This document shows, one piece after another, positions 1 through 12,708 of a stretch of 64,000 nucleotides of DNA. How positions within the stretch are numbered: position 1 is the stretch's first letter; every line of letters starts with the position of its first letter. Position numbers and translations under genes: made by a program. The notes beneath the pieces are model-generated. The model was not told the origin of the DNA, did no database searches, and saw only the letters and a list, made by a program, of their open reading frames with translations. Source of the DNA: Bolinopsis microptera (taxonomy: Eukaryota > Ctenophora > Tentaculata > Lobata > Bolinopsidae); assembly GCF_026151205.1 (NCBI RefSeq), contig NC_087075.1:3322359-3386358 (forward strand), given 5' to 3'.

Positions 1-1800
1 TAAAAGGTATTTCGAATCTTAACTGCTTCCCCAGGGGCGAAACTTGCAACTATAAATATTTACTAAATCGACTAAACTTGCAAAAGTTTGGGTTGCGGGC
101 CCATTTCGGATCAGTCAATGGCTGTAAACCCCCCGGAAAGGAAAATGGAGTTTAGCACAAACGCACTTCTCCCTGCAGGGAAATTTCCAGCTGCAAAGGG
201 AGCCCTGGATCAGGAACACAAAAAAGTGCCAATGCCCCAATGAGAAATTTTGGTTTTTTCCCCAAAAAAATTGGGGGGCCCCGGGGGGGGTTTCATCCTG
301 AAATTTATGTTAATTTTAAAAAAAACCCAAAATGGTGCGAATAAACAAAAAGACAAAATTTACGGACGCAACAAGCAAATTTTTGTATTTGTACAAAAAT
401 TTGGAAATTACTATCCCTTTTTATAGGTCCCTCACAAGCCGAAAAGGGAATTCCGTGAAGGGAAATGCAACAAAGGAAATGTGAACCCCAAACCCCCACA
501 CATTTTGACACTTTTTCCAATATTCAAAAAAAAAAGCAAACCCAAATCCCAAAAAGGGGACTTCGAATCAAAACGGCTTGCCAGGGGCTAAAACCCCTTG
601 AAAACTATAAATCTTGACTAAACTCGACTAACTTGCAGAAATTTTTTTGCCCCCCATTTCCTGGACCCGTCAAGGGGCGCCCAACCCTGCCCCGGCCCAA
701 TAATGGAGTTTAGAAAGAAAACGCAGCTTCTACCTGAAACGGCATGTCCGGGCGGGAAAAAGGGTAGCCCGGTTTCAGGAACCCCAAAGTGCCTCAAAAA
801 TGGAGAAAAGTTGTTTTTTCCCAAAAAATTTTGGAGGGACCGAAGGGGTTCATCCTGAATTTATTTTAATCTAAAAAAATAAAATAATTGTGTGCGAATA
901 AACAAAGACTGAAAACGACTTTCAACAAGCAAAGTTTAGTATTTGAAACAAAAATTTTGGTATTACTATACTTTTTTGGGTCCCTCACAGATGCTCAAAA
1001 GGGAATTCCTGGGGAATAAAATTGCAACATTTGATGTAACACCACCCCCACCCCTTTTTGACACTTAACCAATTTTCAAAAAAAAAAAGCGAACCATCCC
1101 TAAAAGGGTATTTCGAATTTTAAAACCTGCTTGCCACGCTGAAATTTTCCAACTAAAAATACTTGACAAACCACAAATACTTGCAAAAATTTTGGGTGTT
1201 TGGGGGCCGTTCGGGATCAGTAAACCCCCCTTTTCAACCCGGGTTCCGGCAGATAAAGGAGTTTAGCAGCAAACCGCTTCTATTTTGCACGGAAATGTCC
1301 AGCGGAAAAAGGGGGGTACCCGGATCAGGAAACCAAAAATTTGCCTGCACATGGAGAAAAGGGGTTTTTTCCCCAAAAAATTTGGAGGGACCAAAGGGGG
1401 TTCACCCCAAAAATTTTTAAGTTAATTTTAGAAATGAAAATAATTGTGCGAAAAAAAACAATAGACTAAAATACGACTCAACAACAAAGTTTAGTATTTT
1501 TTACAAAAATTTGGTTTTACTTAGGGTTTATAGGCCCCACCCAACAGATCTCAAAAGGGAAATTTTCCTGTGAATGAAATGCAACATTGTATTTTGAACC
1601 CCCCCCACCCCACACATTTGACACTTTCCAATATCAAATAAAAAACAAACCCAAATCCCTAAAAGGGAAAAATTTCGAACCCCTTAACTGTTTGCCACCC
1701 CTGAAACTTGAAACTAAAAATCCCTTGCCTAAACTCGCCCAAACTTCAGAAGATTGTTTTTGGGGGGGCCATTCGGGATCAGCCCAAGGGCGTCAACCCG
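1..1800 (+). repeat. Upstream block of the ~550-bp exon-intron repeat, ~3.2 degraded copies
   Basis: This stretch carries the same unit as the large array at 37459-64000, in the same orientation. Exon-like segments lie at about 79-245, 633-822, 1181-1355 and a partial one at about 1747-1800, spaced 546-566 bp apart. Recognisable landmarks are 'ttgcgggcc', 'ggatcagtca', 'atggagtttagca', 'ggatcaggaacacaa' and the intron text 'cgaataaac', 'caagcaaagttta' and 'tacttcgaa'. The copies are badly corrupted by homopolymer expansions of A, C and G, so no reading frame survives. Resemblance stops inside the fourth exon at about 1800. The corruption could be real decay or poor consensus quality; its homopolymer bias favours the second. 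Confidence 0.85.
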
Positions 1801-3866
1801 ACTAATTCAATACTGTTGATACATCGGTCAGCTAAAAAAGCAACGAAAAATAAGTACCCCTGGTACCCTCAGATTAACAAACTAAACTCACCCTCCCCCC
1901 CCCCCCCCCCCCCCCCCTGCATCTGGTCGTACAATCTTCTTATTTCGTATTTGATTTCTTAACATTGTCTTCGTAAGCCGTCCTATTTTCCCCTCTGATT
2001 ATCTCTGAACTCAGTTAAAGCTTTTGTAATGCTCAGTTAACAAGCTTGCTGCCTTTTAATGCTAGTTTCCCTATCTTCGTCCGTTTCTGATTGTTTTTGA
2101 TTGTTAAAGTTTACACAATTTACTCATCACAGCAATTTTCTTCGAAGGCATACCAAAACAATTGATAAGGGAAATCATGTTTTAAGTTTTTTACAACTGA
2201 CAACTGAACCCGGAAAATTCTGATAATATTCAAGTCAGTTGAAATATTTTTTTCTCATGGTGAATTTTTCCGTTCAGAAAAAAAGTAGTATTTTTGGATA
2301 ATACTCCCATGCCGATCCATCAGCTGTTTTTAATTAAATGTTTTGAATTGAAGATCTTCCATGACTAACAAGTGGGTAAACAAAAATTAGAAAATACCTT
2401 TAGAAAAACTCTAGGCTGATGTGCAATGTCTGAAAATTAAAATTTTAAAAACTCGATAATGTAAGACTCTTAATGATCAGTTAGAAAGTTTAAATTTGAT
2501 GTAAGACCATATTTTTATTTCATTTACAATTGTTATCCTTGATATGTGAAATTATTGAACACAGGAAGCAAAAATGCCCTGTTTTGGACCCGGCGAAAAC
2601 ATACCTACTTCACCCTTTCCCAGAATACACTATTTGCAAGCTGCACATTCTTGTCCATATCGCAACTCATTTGAGACCTGAAAGTTTTCATGATCACAGA
2701 CAGTATACAACAAAACTTTAGACGCTATAATCATACACATTACAAATTTGATATACGTTAGTATCCTGTTTCATCCTAGTCAAATAGTGAATTCTGAATG
2801 AACAGTGATACAAAAAATGACTGATTTTGATAGGACCACTTCGTCGATCATAATGAGATTGAAAACTAAACTTTTTACAGTACCGACCCTTTACTTGACA
2901 AAATCTATAAATAATCAGTGACTGACAGTTTACTCTGCTTCATTCTGTGTTAGTCTGTCAAAACCAGTTGGCTGTTTAAAATTCCGACCCCTGAAAAAAA
3001 CGTGTCTAATATAATGTAATATGGATACAATATACGATATATAAGTCAAAAAGTATCTAAAATAATTTTCTGCAGTATGGATCATCCACATAAAGACCAT
3101 ACCAAGAATTAGAAGCTTCTAAAACTCTAAAATTCTAAAAAGACAACCCCAAAAATTGTCAATGAATTTTCTCGTTTGCATCGTCAATTTGTTGTAGCTA
3201 AAGTAATAAGGAAAATCATACTCGTATTTGTTCTTGTTGATCAATATTAATATATTATGACAGTAAAACTATGATAACCACAACAGTGCCACACAAAAAT
3301 GAAGCAGGCATTATCAGTTATTAATTTATCTCAAATCTAAATCTGTATACGCTCTTGCACACATAAATCTCTCTCTGCCATGAACATGGCCTAACCTTTC
3401 AAACTTATGATTTAAAACATAAACCTAAACTAAAACTCGAACTGGCTCGCCTATTCACCAAACCAAGACAATAACAATTTAGCTTAGATAATTATATTTT
3501 TCTATATTTGTATAATAAGTATTATATTGACTAGTGGATTGTTTGAGGGGTCAGCACCAGGACCTCTCAAATCTAATATAACATGGCCTCGGCACTTGAA
3601 ACCTCTTCAACCTCCCCTGAATTTATTTTTAAATATTGATAATTGTTTGATTGTGCCGTAAAAATAAATATTTGTTTTATTAAATATTTGTTTTATTAAA
3701 CAAGTTATTAGTTAACAAAGTTTATCAATTCATTGCATATGTTTTACAATAAATTAACATCTTTGCAAATAAAAGCAATTTAGGATTTGTTTTTTGCCTA
3801 GGATCATACTGTACACAGATCATACCGATTAATCATCAATCAATAGATTGGATTTTCGTGGGGCGT
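1801..3866. other. Gene-less AT-rich stretch with a poly-C tract
   Basis: No recognisable coding sequence. It contains a C-run interrupted by one T at about 1891-1917 and a small tandem duplication of 'atatttgttttattaa' near 3665-3700. Open frames here are short and match nothing I know. Confidence 0.6.
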
Positions 3867-4500
3867 AGGTACATTTTTTACTACTTTAATAGGTGGTTCT
3901 GTCAGCAGAAGAAAGAGGTGATGCACATTTTGTATTATGGAACGCTTGAAACGCTTGACTCCTTCTTCTTACCCACGAAAGAAGGACATCAGACCTAGGA
4001 GGTCACTATGAGTTTCTAGAGAAAGTAACAGTTTTTCCTCCTGCGTGAACCTAGCATGGCCGTTGCACTAATCAGTAGAACTTTTCATCCCACTTTTCCG
4101 CGGAAGGAACTATGAGTTTTAAGGCCATGAGTGTTTCCGCAGAAAGCAGTACTAAGAGGCCACGGGATATTCATAGGAACTTTTAAATTGAATTTCACAT
4201 CAACATGTCGTATGTGATTTGCTTGCAAATCACAGCAAAGTATGTGTTTATACTGTACAATAAAGTGATGCGCGTGAGATCAAACCTATTGAAGGATTGA
4301 GACGAAAATTCACGTATTACAACTATTTGTTACTCAATAAGTAATTATCACTTTAGTATCCTTTTATCCTTTGTATCCTGGGGAAGAGATACTTTGTTAC
4401 TTTAATAGTGAAGTTCTGTTCAGCTGAAAGAAAGAGTGATCACATTTTGTATTATGAACGCTTGTAACGCTGTAACTCCTTCCTTGTTACCCCCTTGAAG
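3867..4500 (+). repeat. Degenerate direct repeat pair, ~110-bp copies ~520 bp apart
   Basis: Copy A (about 3868-3978) and copy B (about 4388-4500) share in order 'tactttaatag', 'gttctgt-cag', 'gaaagag', 'cacattttgtattatg', 'aacgcttg-aacgc' and 'ctcctt-ctt-ttaccc'. They differ by several small indels. The 410 bp between them shows no coding potential. This may be a partial tandem duplication or the remains of an element's direct ends. Confidence 0.6.
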
Positions 4501-4678
4501 TCCCAAATTATTTTTCCTGATGAAAGCTTCAAAATAACCGAGAAATCGACCCTTGTTATAACTCATTTTGATGACTGTTCCTGACCTAAAATTTGCACGA
4601 GAAATCGATTTAACAGGTTTTCAGAACCTTAAACACTTAATTGACATTATCCCTCAAATTGACGTTTTATAGTTGATC

Positions 4679-4733
4679 AAAAAAAAAAAAAAAAAAAAAA
4701 AATGGGGGGGGGGGGGGGGGGGGGGGGGGGGGG
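4679..4733. repeat. Poly-A run followed by ~30-G run
   Basis: About 24 A are followed by a single T and then about 30 G. Long G or C runs recur in this window at about 1895-1917, 10323-10339, 20349-20369, 28046-28066 and 28391-28411. Exact lengths of such runs are unreliable in any assembly. Confidence 0.8.
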
Positions 4734-7700
4734 CGAAGCATCAACATCATATATTTTGATCCTTAGGTTTTCTACTCATAACCTAGGGCTAGGGGTTAAG
4801 CTGAAACCGAAAGATCGAGGCAATCGTAAAACCACAACATTTTCTCCTACAACACAAATCAAATCCATCAAAGGAATTTAAGAAAATCTGCGTCTTTCCC
4901 CTGCTTCGCTGCAGTATTTCCAACTTGATCACTAAAGACCTGTTTTTCCTTCATTATCGCATCAATTGTTGAACAATTACACTAAGTTCTTTTGTTTCTC
5001 TCCCCGGCAACTAATCAAATATCAATGTTAATTTTAAGTTTTACCCCTAAAACTGCTCATAGATATTGAGCCGAGTCCATTTCTTTTACTTGAGTCCATT
5101 CTCAATCTTTACTTGATCCGATTCTTTATGAGTCCCAATCTTTACTTGAGCAATTTCTCTTTTGAGCTGATTACATGGTTTTTGTGCTTGAAGACAATAT
5201 ATTGGTAAGTAAGTAATAAGTAAAAAGTATGACATATCATCATAACACATTCTGTACAAAGTAAACAAATCATATATGGAAAAATATAAAGATCTTTACC
5301 GCCAAAATTAATAGATTATTAACTACATGTTTTAGAAGTTTTCAGGTCAAGACAAACTCTGATCCTTAGCCTTAAACTGGTTTGTCTTGACAGAAATAAC
5401 GATTGGTAACACGAGAGTTCCACTAAGCCTGATATAGTGCCATGTCCAGCAACATGTTTGTTTCTGCAAGACCAATAAACAAAAACTTTGGTTTATACTT
5501 GACTGCTCAACGCAAAGTGTCAAAGTCCTGATGCATTCCCAGCAATGTACGGAATAAATGGACATATATTCGACTGAATTCCAGGCAAGATGGTGGCATT
5601 CAACCTGTTATGGAGATGTTTTTGTAGTTTTTCAAGAATTTTTGAGCTGTTTTGTAGAATAGATCAATATAATTTAATTAACTGGCTCATCAATCAATAA
5701 GGCCGTAGTTAGCAAAGTGGGGAAGCTTGTGTAGAAAGGGGTTGTATCGAAAATAACGTGGCTTCAATGCAGACTTTGCAGTTAATCATCTCGAAATTTA
5801 ACTATTGTCAATAGTTGCATTTATTGTGCATATTTTGTCCCACACATCTGACAAATATGAATGGAGTCCCACTTCGGTACAGTTTAATGCACAGCGAGCA
5901 AATTTCACAATCTACTAATATAAAATGCGAACATATAATATAGTAATATATGAACAACATGAGACACTAAACTTCTTGAGCAGAGAAGGTCCTATACACG
6001 TTTACCTTCTAGCCAGGTTATCATTCCAGTATTATAAAGATGCCTTTAACAAATTTATTGAATATAGCTAATATAAAAACTGTATACCCTTAAAGACAAG
6101 GAATGAGTCGACTGCCCCTGTTTAATACCCATGGTGATGGATCAAAATCCAGCACTTCTTCCTCCAACAAGGTGGGCATTATCCTTAAGTTATAAGCACA
6201 TCTCAACCTTGAACCGGCCCCTGAAGAAGCTGGTACGTGCGGACAGTGTTTTCAGATCATCGAAAGATCAAACTATCGGTGGCATGCTTGTACACATAAG
6301 TAACCGTGCCATGGAACTTTAAACGTTGATAATTGGAGGAAGAAACAACTGCAAGCCAGATCAGAACCAGACTCCGAAAGTCTAAGGGCGGTTTTCCCGG
6401 GGGCCCTGTCGACCCAGGTGCCTTGCTTGTGGAAAATGTTATTTTACAAAATTTCCTGTCCCCCTGTTGCCAATTTTTTAGTGTCACCAATCTAACCAAG
6501 TTTTTTCCCTATAACTAGTATATATCTTGTCAGAGTTTATAAACCTCATTTCTTTAATGGATGTAAACTTGGAAACAGCGTATTCGGTTAACTTCCTCAA
6601 TCACCCTAAAATTCTCTAACCATCGAGTCAACATAAAGAAAAGGTATAAGAAGTGTAAATTAGTTAACCATTTTTAGATATTGATCATGATTTAGATTTA
6701 GTACCATAGCCTGCTATAATTCCTCACTTATCACACCTTTTCTGTCATTATAGTAGACGCTTTAGTTTTGACCTAAATATTAGTAAAGCAGACAAAGAAA
6801 AGGCTATGGGAAGCTAGAGAGGGGTTCTACCAACACCCAATTGAAGAAACCTTGAACGTTTTGGTATGAACACCCCTTGATAGTAACCATCTACTTTTTA
6901 AATCAGCCAGATCTTAGTTTTAGTTTTAGTATATTTGTAGATTTTACATTAGTTAAACCATTATTCAGAACGTGCATTAAATTTTTTTTACTTAAGTATA
7001 AATTTTACAGTTTTGTTGTGATTTTAAGGTGATTTTTCCGAGAATCAGTTATCAGTAGTTAGATAAGAGATAAATAAGAGTACATTTTTAACGGCTTACA
7101 GTTCTTTTTTTAAATTTCAGTTCATCAATTTTTCCCACTGCTTTTAGTTTGTAAATTTATTCTCAAATGTATATGAATCGTATTTGTTGTAGTTACTTTA
7201 ATGATATAATTCTCAGAATTGATGTAAATAAACGATGCAAAGACTTTCGAAGATCGAATACAAACCGCTTTCTTTATTGTAGAATCCAGCCCAATAAATA
7301 ATATATTATTTATCTGTGCCCATTTTTACGACACACGGCATCACTTAAAACGCGAATTCTGCAAAAGCCGTAAAAGTATACAACTGAAACGTTATTTGAG
7401 ACTGGTCAAATGACTTAAATGACGCCTAAATCACATGAAAAATAAAAATAGGTCAAAAAATAAAGTTTTAGAGCCCCCAAAATTTGGTACCCCAAGTGGT
7501 GTCCCAAAAACGCGAATAAATAGTAATAATTGTTTTAGTCTCTTTGAGTCCTTGAACACCATTTTAGGTTAGACGGGTTCCTGCTCTCAATCTAACTATC
7601 ATGACTGAAATATAGATCTACGTGGGGTCGTGGGAAAATCCTGTCCTTAGGCTTTGGCATTAACAACATCACTGAATGATTTCCCACAACAGCTACCAAA

Positions 7701-8824
7701 TATCTTGTGAGCAATAGCCCAGGAGAGTTTAAAATACCGTTTGATCCAAGTGAATTGGTCATCCCTCTATATCTACAACATTGCTGATTCAGCAGACACC
7801 TTCGTCAACAAAGCTATTAAAATCTTAATGTTCCTATCTAGAATTGGTTCACAGTAATCCCAAATAAAATCCTGTTATACCTCCATTAGCCCTTTCGTTT
7901 AGCAAAGGAGACCTAGTTGGCATATAGGTTAAACAATTATTTAGCGTAAGGGCAACAATTCACTAGCGTCCTTGAGCTTTTTGTTAAGCTCAATTACCCA
8001 ATATTTAAGATTTCCCCCCATCTTTCTTGATGTTTTTACTCCACAATGAACTATATTGTTTTTAATCACCTACACAAGTAGGATCCTTAGCTTATTTATG
8101 GTGAAGCATTCTATTCTTCTTCAGGCAAAGCGGGTGTCCAAAATACATTCCTTTTCCAAGACCCAAATTCTGAGTACGGTATTGATCACAATTATCAGTG
8201 TCGTAGAGGTATGAAACTTTTCTCAACTTTTTCTGAACAATCTGCATGAATATAGCAAGAACAGTGTTGTGAGTGCACTGAAAAACTGTTGATGCTTCAC
8301 TGATGCAGGATGCTGCATCTTGATCTGATGACTCAACAAATTTAGCAATTTTCAGATATGTTTCCATCAACATTTTTCTCTATTTTCTGATAACCTTTAA
8401 AACATTCCTGCTAACCGAAATTTTAACACATTTTTATTATTTAAAACATAAAGAATTTAATATTACCATTTTGCCCTAGTACAAGATGGGTTAAAAAGAA
8501 CCAGTGTAAATCAATCTGCGATTGCACATGGCTTGTTATATTTGTTTTAAGCATGATTTAGCCAGTGCGCTCATAATGTTTTACTTCAACACCCAACTTT
8601 TAAGATGTTTATCCAACGTTGCTAATATTAAGTCGATGTATCATGATAGTGGCTGAATAAAATGAGGCAGGGTCAGTTTGTTTATTTATACAGCAAAGAG
8701 GTGTGGTATGAGTTAAAGACCGAGAGGCTAGGAGATAGTGATGACTCAAAACATATCTAACTACTGCAATAAATCCAAACTCTCAAAGCTATAAGGCTGA
8801 CGATCGGTAAAGTAACCTGACCTG
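4734..8824. other. Gene-less stretch, nothing recognised
   Basis: The open frames are short (the longest, 8092-8373 minus, is 93 codons) and resemble no protein family I know. I see no RNA gene, clear repeat or convincing splice-bounded exon. Confidence 0.5.
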
Positions 8825-9013
8825 AGTTTAAGGCCAGAGGGGGGGGTAAATGGCACTTTTCTAGTTTTCACATATTTGATAATAGCTGCTGGAGACAAAC
8901 AAGAAGAAAAAAACCAGATCAAAATCTGACCTTGCGTTCCTGAGATATCGCGCGCTAAATTTTGAGGTTTACCTGTAATTACATGTTGAACTGGATCTTT
9001 AAACGGCTGTAAC

Positions 9014-9333
9014 TTTTTTGACCTTTCGATTCCTTAGTTGAGAAAACCGGCCACTCCCTGATCTTGAGGTTTGGTACAGTGGTTCCTTAGACAATTATCC
9101 TCATTTATTATGTGAGCGATTTTTGTTATTTGACTCGGTTCTTGAATTATGAGGTTAACTATGTCAAAAATTCGGAAAATTTAGCTGGTTAACCTCATAA
9201 TTCGAGAACCGAGTCAAATAAAAAAAATCGGTCACATAATAAATGAGGATAATTGTCCAAGGAACCACTGTACCAAATCTCAATATCAGGGGGTGGCTGG
9301 TTTTCTCAACTAAGGAATCGAAAGGTCAAAAAA
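9014..9333. repeat. Long inverted repeat, two 146-bp arms with 28-bp spacer
   Basis: Arm 1 (9014-9159) runs from 'ttttttgacctttcg' to 'gaggttaac'. Arm 2 (9188-9333) is its near-complete reverse complement, from 'gttaacctc' to 'cgaaaggtcaaaaaa'. They differ by a few substitutions such as 'gcgattttt' against 'aaaaatcggt'. A transcript across it would form a long hairpin. Confidence 0.9.
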
Positions 9334-10213
9334 TGTGTTTTGAGATAGATGCAATTTAGTGTTTTCAAAATTTTGAATATTCACTGGAATGTATCACAGT
9401 TCGTTAGTTAGGACTTTTTATAAACTTAATAACGTTTGCTTGATCAGACCTGGCCGTCCCCTAAATGATTTTAGCTACTTTCAGTAGTTAATTTCCTTGT
9501 ATTGTAAAAAATGAGGTTAACCAAGACTTCCTGTAAACACTAACTACTTAAAATTTGGTTGTTAACCTCGCTTTAGACCATATAACACTGGGATTGGTTT
9601 ATCAATATGTTATTATATATGTAGTAAAACATTTGCACAGTATAACGATTAAGTTTTTGAGGTTAAAATATAATTGATTAGTCAGGTATTCAAAAAATGA
9701 GAGGTTAACCTCATTTTTTAGCCATTTACGGGTAAAATCTTCTACTAAAATATGGTCAGTTCGAATCACCTTTGTCACGTGATTATAGTTGTAGGCATTG
9801 TGATACCAATAGATACCTCACTTCGATATTGTGGTACATTACATAAATAAGAATCGTATGTATATTCCCTACGGTACCAAAATGTGTTGGTTAACCTCAT
9901 TTTTTTCATTTTCCCAAGATAAAAGAAAGTCAATCAACACGTCATCTATTTAGAAATGTGTATACCGTAAACTTACGATGAAAATAATAACTCTATCATT
10001 TGATCTATTCTCGCTATATCTAAAAGACGAGGTTAACCTCATTTAATCACGTTTGGATATTACTTTTTCTGACAATTATGAACCTAAAATTTAGAGTTTA
10101 CATTTGCTGACCGAAATAACAAAAAATTATGGCGTGTAATAAAATATTAACCTCAATTTTATTAACCTCAATGTTGTATAGTCAATTTTGTGAAAATCGG
10201 TTAACCTCAATTA
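9151..10213. repeat. Dispersed GAGGTTAACCTC palindromic motif cluster
   Basis: Full or partial sites are at about 9151, 9187, 9511, 9561, 9658, 9701 (perfect), 9889, 10029 (perfect), 10147, 10162 and 10199, often extended to ATGAGGTTAACCTCAT. At least eleven occurrences in about 1.06 kb is far above chance for a 9-12-bp word. The spacing is irregular, so this is not a simple tandem repeat. Confidence 0.8.
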
Positions 10214-10353
10214 TAAAATAAAGTTAATCAGCTACAAATATGTGAATAGCGGCAATGTTTTTGTCATTAAAAATTAAATCGATTTAGAAAATAATATTTT
10301 GGTAGAATTTTTTGACCCCTTACCCCCCCCCCCCCCCCCTCTGGCCTTAAACT

Positions 10354-12708
10354 TGAAATTGTATGACAGTTTTTTCAAGCTTGAAGCTTCATACCATTTA
10401 AGCCATATCATGTGAATCATATTCAAGGAACTTTGGGAAAAATACCATTCTCACTGTAATCTACTCATCCAAATTTCCGATAAACTTAGCTACAACAGTA
10501 GTCAGTGAGCACGAATCTTTGGGTAATTGCTAGTAGGGGGTCTTGTTAAAAGATCATAGATCTTGTAGGGGCATCATTAAATAAAAATTTAAAGGGAATA
10601 AAAGGTACCCCTTCAGCACTTGTGCTACAAATATACTAACACTAGCTATACTATACTCCACTAGAAACGTTAAGCAAGACATAAAGTGTATTGTTTCATT
10701 TTCGAAATGACATGATTAAGAGTTGAGAGTAGCGCTCGATTTTGTACAATACTCCAAATTTTAAACACAGACCAGTGAATGTGCGCGGCGCGCACCTACA
10801 TCCATTTGCTGTGTACTATATAAATTACTATACTATGTGTATATAGTGATGAGACATTATTACTTGATTGATGATGTCAACCCTTCCAGATCGTTGCTTA
10901 CCTAATTAACAGAGCAACGATCTATTTAAAAAACCTAATCAAATTTCTCAATAGAATGAACATTTATAAAATACTTTTATGCCACACAATTGACAATATA
11001 AAATTGGATAAAATCAAAAATAATCGTTCTGTCATAAAATGGGATATTATATATATAGTAATAATAAGCTATAGTAATAGTAATAATAAGCTATAGTAAA
11101 TTCGACTTTTTGCTCAAAACTTGATACATGTTTCGTATCCAAATATCAGAGATATTATGGATACACCATGAAGGAACATCTCTGCGCGGCGTAAGTAAAT
11201 TTACAAGTTCGCGCGAAAAATTGTCTTATTTTCCTGGCGCTTTGTTCTCGCGCCGGGAGTGAATCACTAATTAGCTAACTACTTCACTAGTATAATCTAC
11301 AATCTAGATCTACAATACGAAGTAAGAGTTACCACGTTTCTCTTTTATTTCTCCGTTAAGCCTACAATTCTAATAACTAACAATGGAGTATGAGGTCAAT
11401 TAAATGTCCATAGATATGGATTATAGAAATTATATAAACACATAATTGAACAGCATGAGACAAGTGGAAAACTAACAAACGAATAGATTTCAAGCTCGTA
11501 AAGGATCGTTGCTGGATATTGGAGATTTCAAAACTGTAGTCCGACAGTCAAAGTTCTCTTGTCTAACTTTAGTGCGTATCGAACTTGACTCCAGATAGAG
11601 CACTTTAGTTCGACAGAGTCGAACCTCAGGGTTTGTCGAACTACATGGTAAGTGACGAACTAGAGTGCGTGTCGAACTTGGGTACGTGTACCGAATTTAC
11701 CATGGTAAAAACATCTTCACACCGTAAAATGGGCAAAAGCTACAATAACGGTTCCTCCGACATTGTTTACAGCGGGCAATATCCTTTATTTCATTCAATT
11801 CTTCTGAAGTGTTCATGACCAAATTACGGTCTTTAGGATCGTCCATTAATAATTTAAGGAGGCTTTTGCCGGGACAACCTATACACCCTTTTAATTTTGA
11901 CAGGGCACCTCAGAAGTAGATGGTTCTAAAACAAAACATAAATAAATCTAATCCCTTTAAAATAAATATGCTACCTTCTAGCTTACTCATAGAACACAAC
12001 TCGGAATGAGCTTTTATACTTCATATTCAAATCAAGCGGTAAGTAAATATTGATAATATAACTAACTCTACTGCATTATAATCCACCTTGCGTGGCTGAG
12101 AGGACCAATTCGTTCTCTCGACAGTTCAGGACTCAGAACCCCTTAAATTTTTTAATGGCAGGTCTATCCTGTGAAGGCACCAAATAAATCTTTGCAATTC
12201 CCATCCAAAATTCTTCTCTAAGAGGGCTATAATCCCATTGTGACGTCCGGTGTTGACGTTAGTGGCGTAACAGCCACAAGATCTTAGTGGCGAGTTGTCT
12301 AATGTCTATCCTAAGCTCATCACAATGCTGCATCTTTTCTCCCGTCAATTAGGTAGAGCGACTCCACTTTCAGATTCCGAAGGTCTTCTAACTCATTCTC
12401 TTTAGATCGCTGCACTATCTTTGGATTTCTTCAGTCTCCTGAAATATATTATGTCACAATAGATCATTAGATGATACGTAAAGATACTGTACAGGCAATC
12501 CATGATTGTTGATTTGTTTGCATACCCAAATATTTCTTTTATATTAGGATGTATTTGAAAAGTAACTTAAAACGACATGCAGAGCGACCAATAACGCCTG
12601 AATCAATGCTTGGTAGCACAAACCGGAGGTTAAAAATGAATATTTGACCACATGGTGACATGGTTGTTGCATGGGTCACTTGCAAGTTCATATATCACAT
12701 ACTTGGTT
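10354..12708. other. Gene-less stretch with minor repeats
   Basis: A ~27-bp tandem duplication built on 'tagtaataataagctatag' lies at about 11055-11100. Several 'tcgaact' words cluster at 11575-11680. A 61-codon ORF at 11633-11818 has no recognisable features. I see no gene. Confidence 0.5.

Larger units (their letters stand above)
8825..10353. mobile_element. Non-autonomous DNA element with ~25-bp inverted ends and internal GAGGTTAACCTC sites
   Basis: The left end reads AGTTTAAGGCCAGAGGGG then more G and TAA. The right end is its reverse complement, with a C-run at 10323-10339 and GGCCTTAAACT ending at 10353. The span is about 1.53 kb. No transposase is present. Inside lie a large palindrome (9014-9333) and many copies of the 12-bp palindrome GAGGTTAACCTC or close variants. 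Repeated short motifs inside a terminally inverted element fit transposase-binding repeats of a MITE-like element, which is inference. I cannot see a convincing target duplication, so the outer limits may be slightly wrong. Confidence 0.65.

Noticed and set aside
6131-6518. Overlapping small ORFs on both strands near 6.1-6.5 kb
   Set aside because: Neither strand gives a recognisable protein, and the mutual overlap suggests chance.
8092-8373. 93-codon minus-strand ORF
   Set aside because: No recognisable motif, no neighbours, AT-rich; its length is possible by chance over several kilobases.
12060-12160. Possible tRNA-like text ('gcgtggctgagaggacc')
   Set aside because: No acceptor stem or T-arm could be paired; not a cloverleaf.
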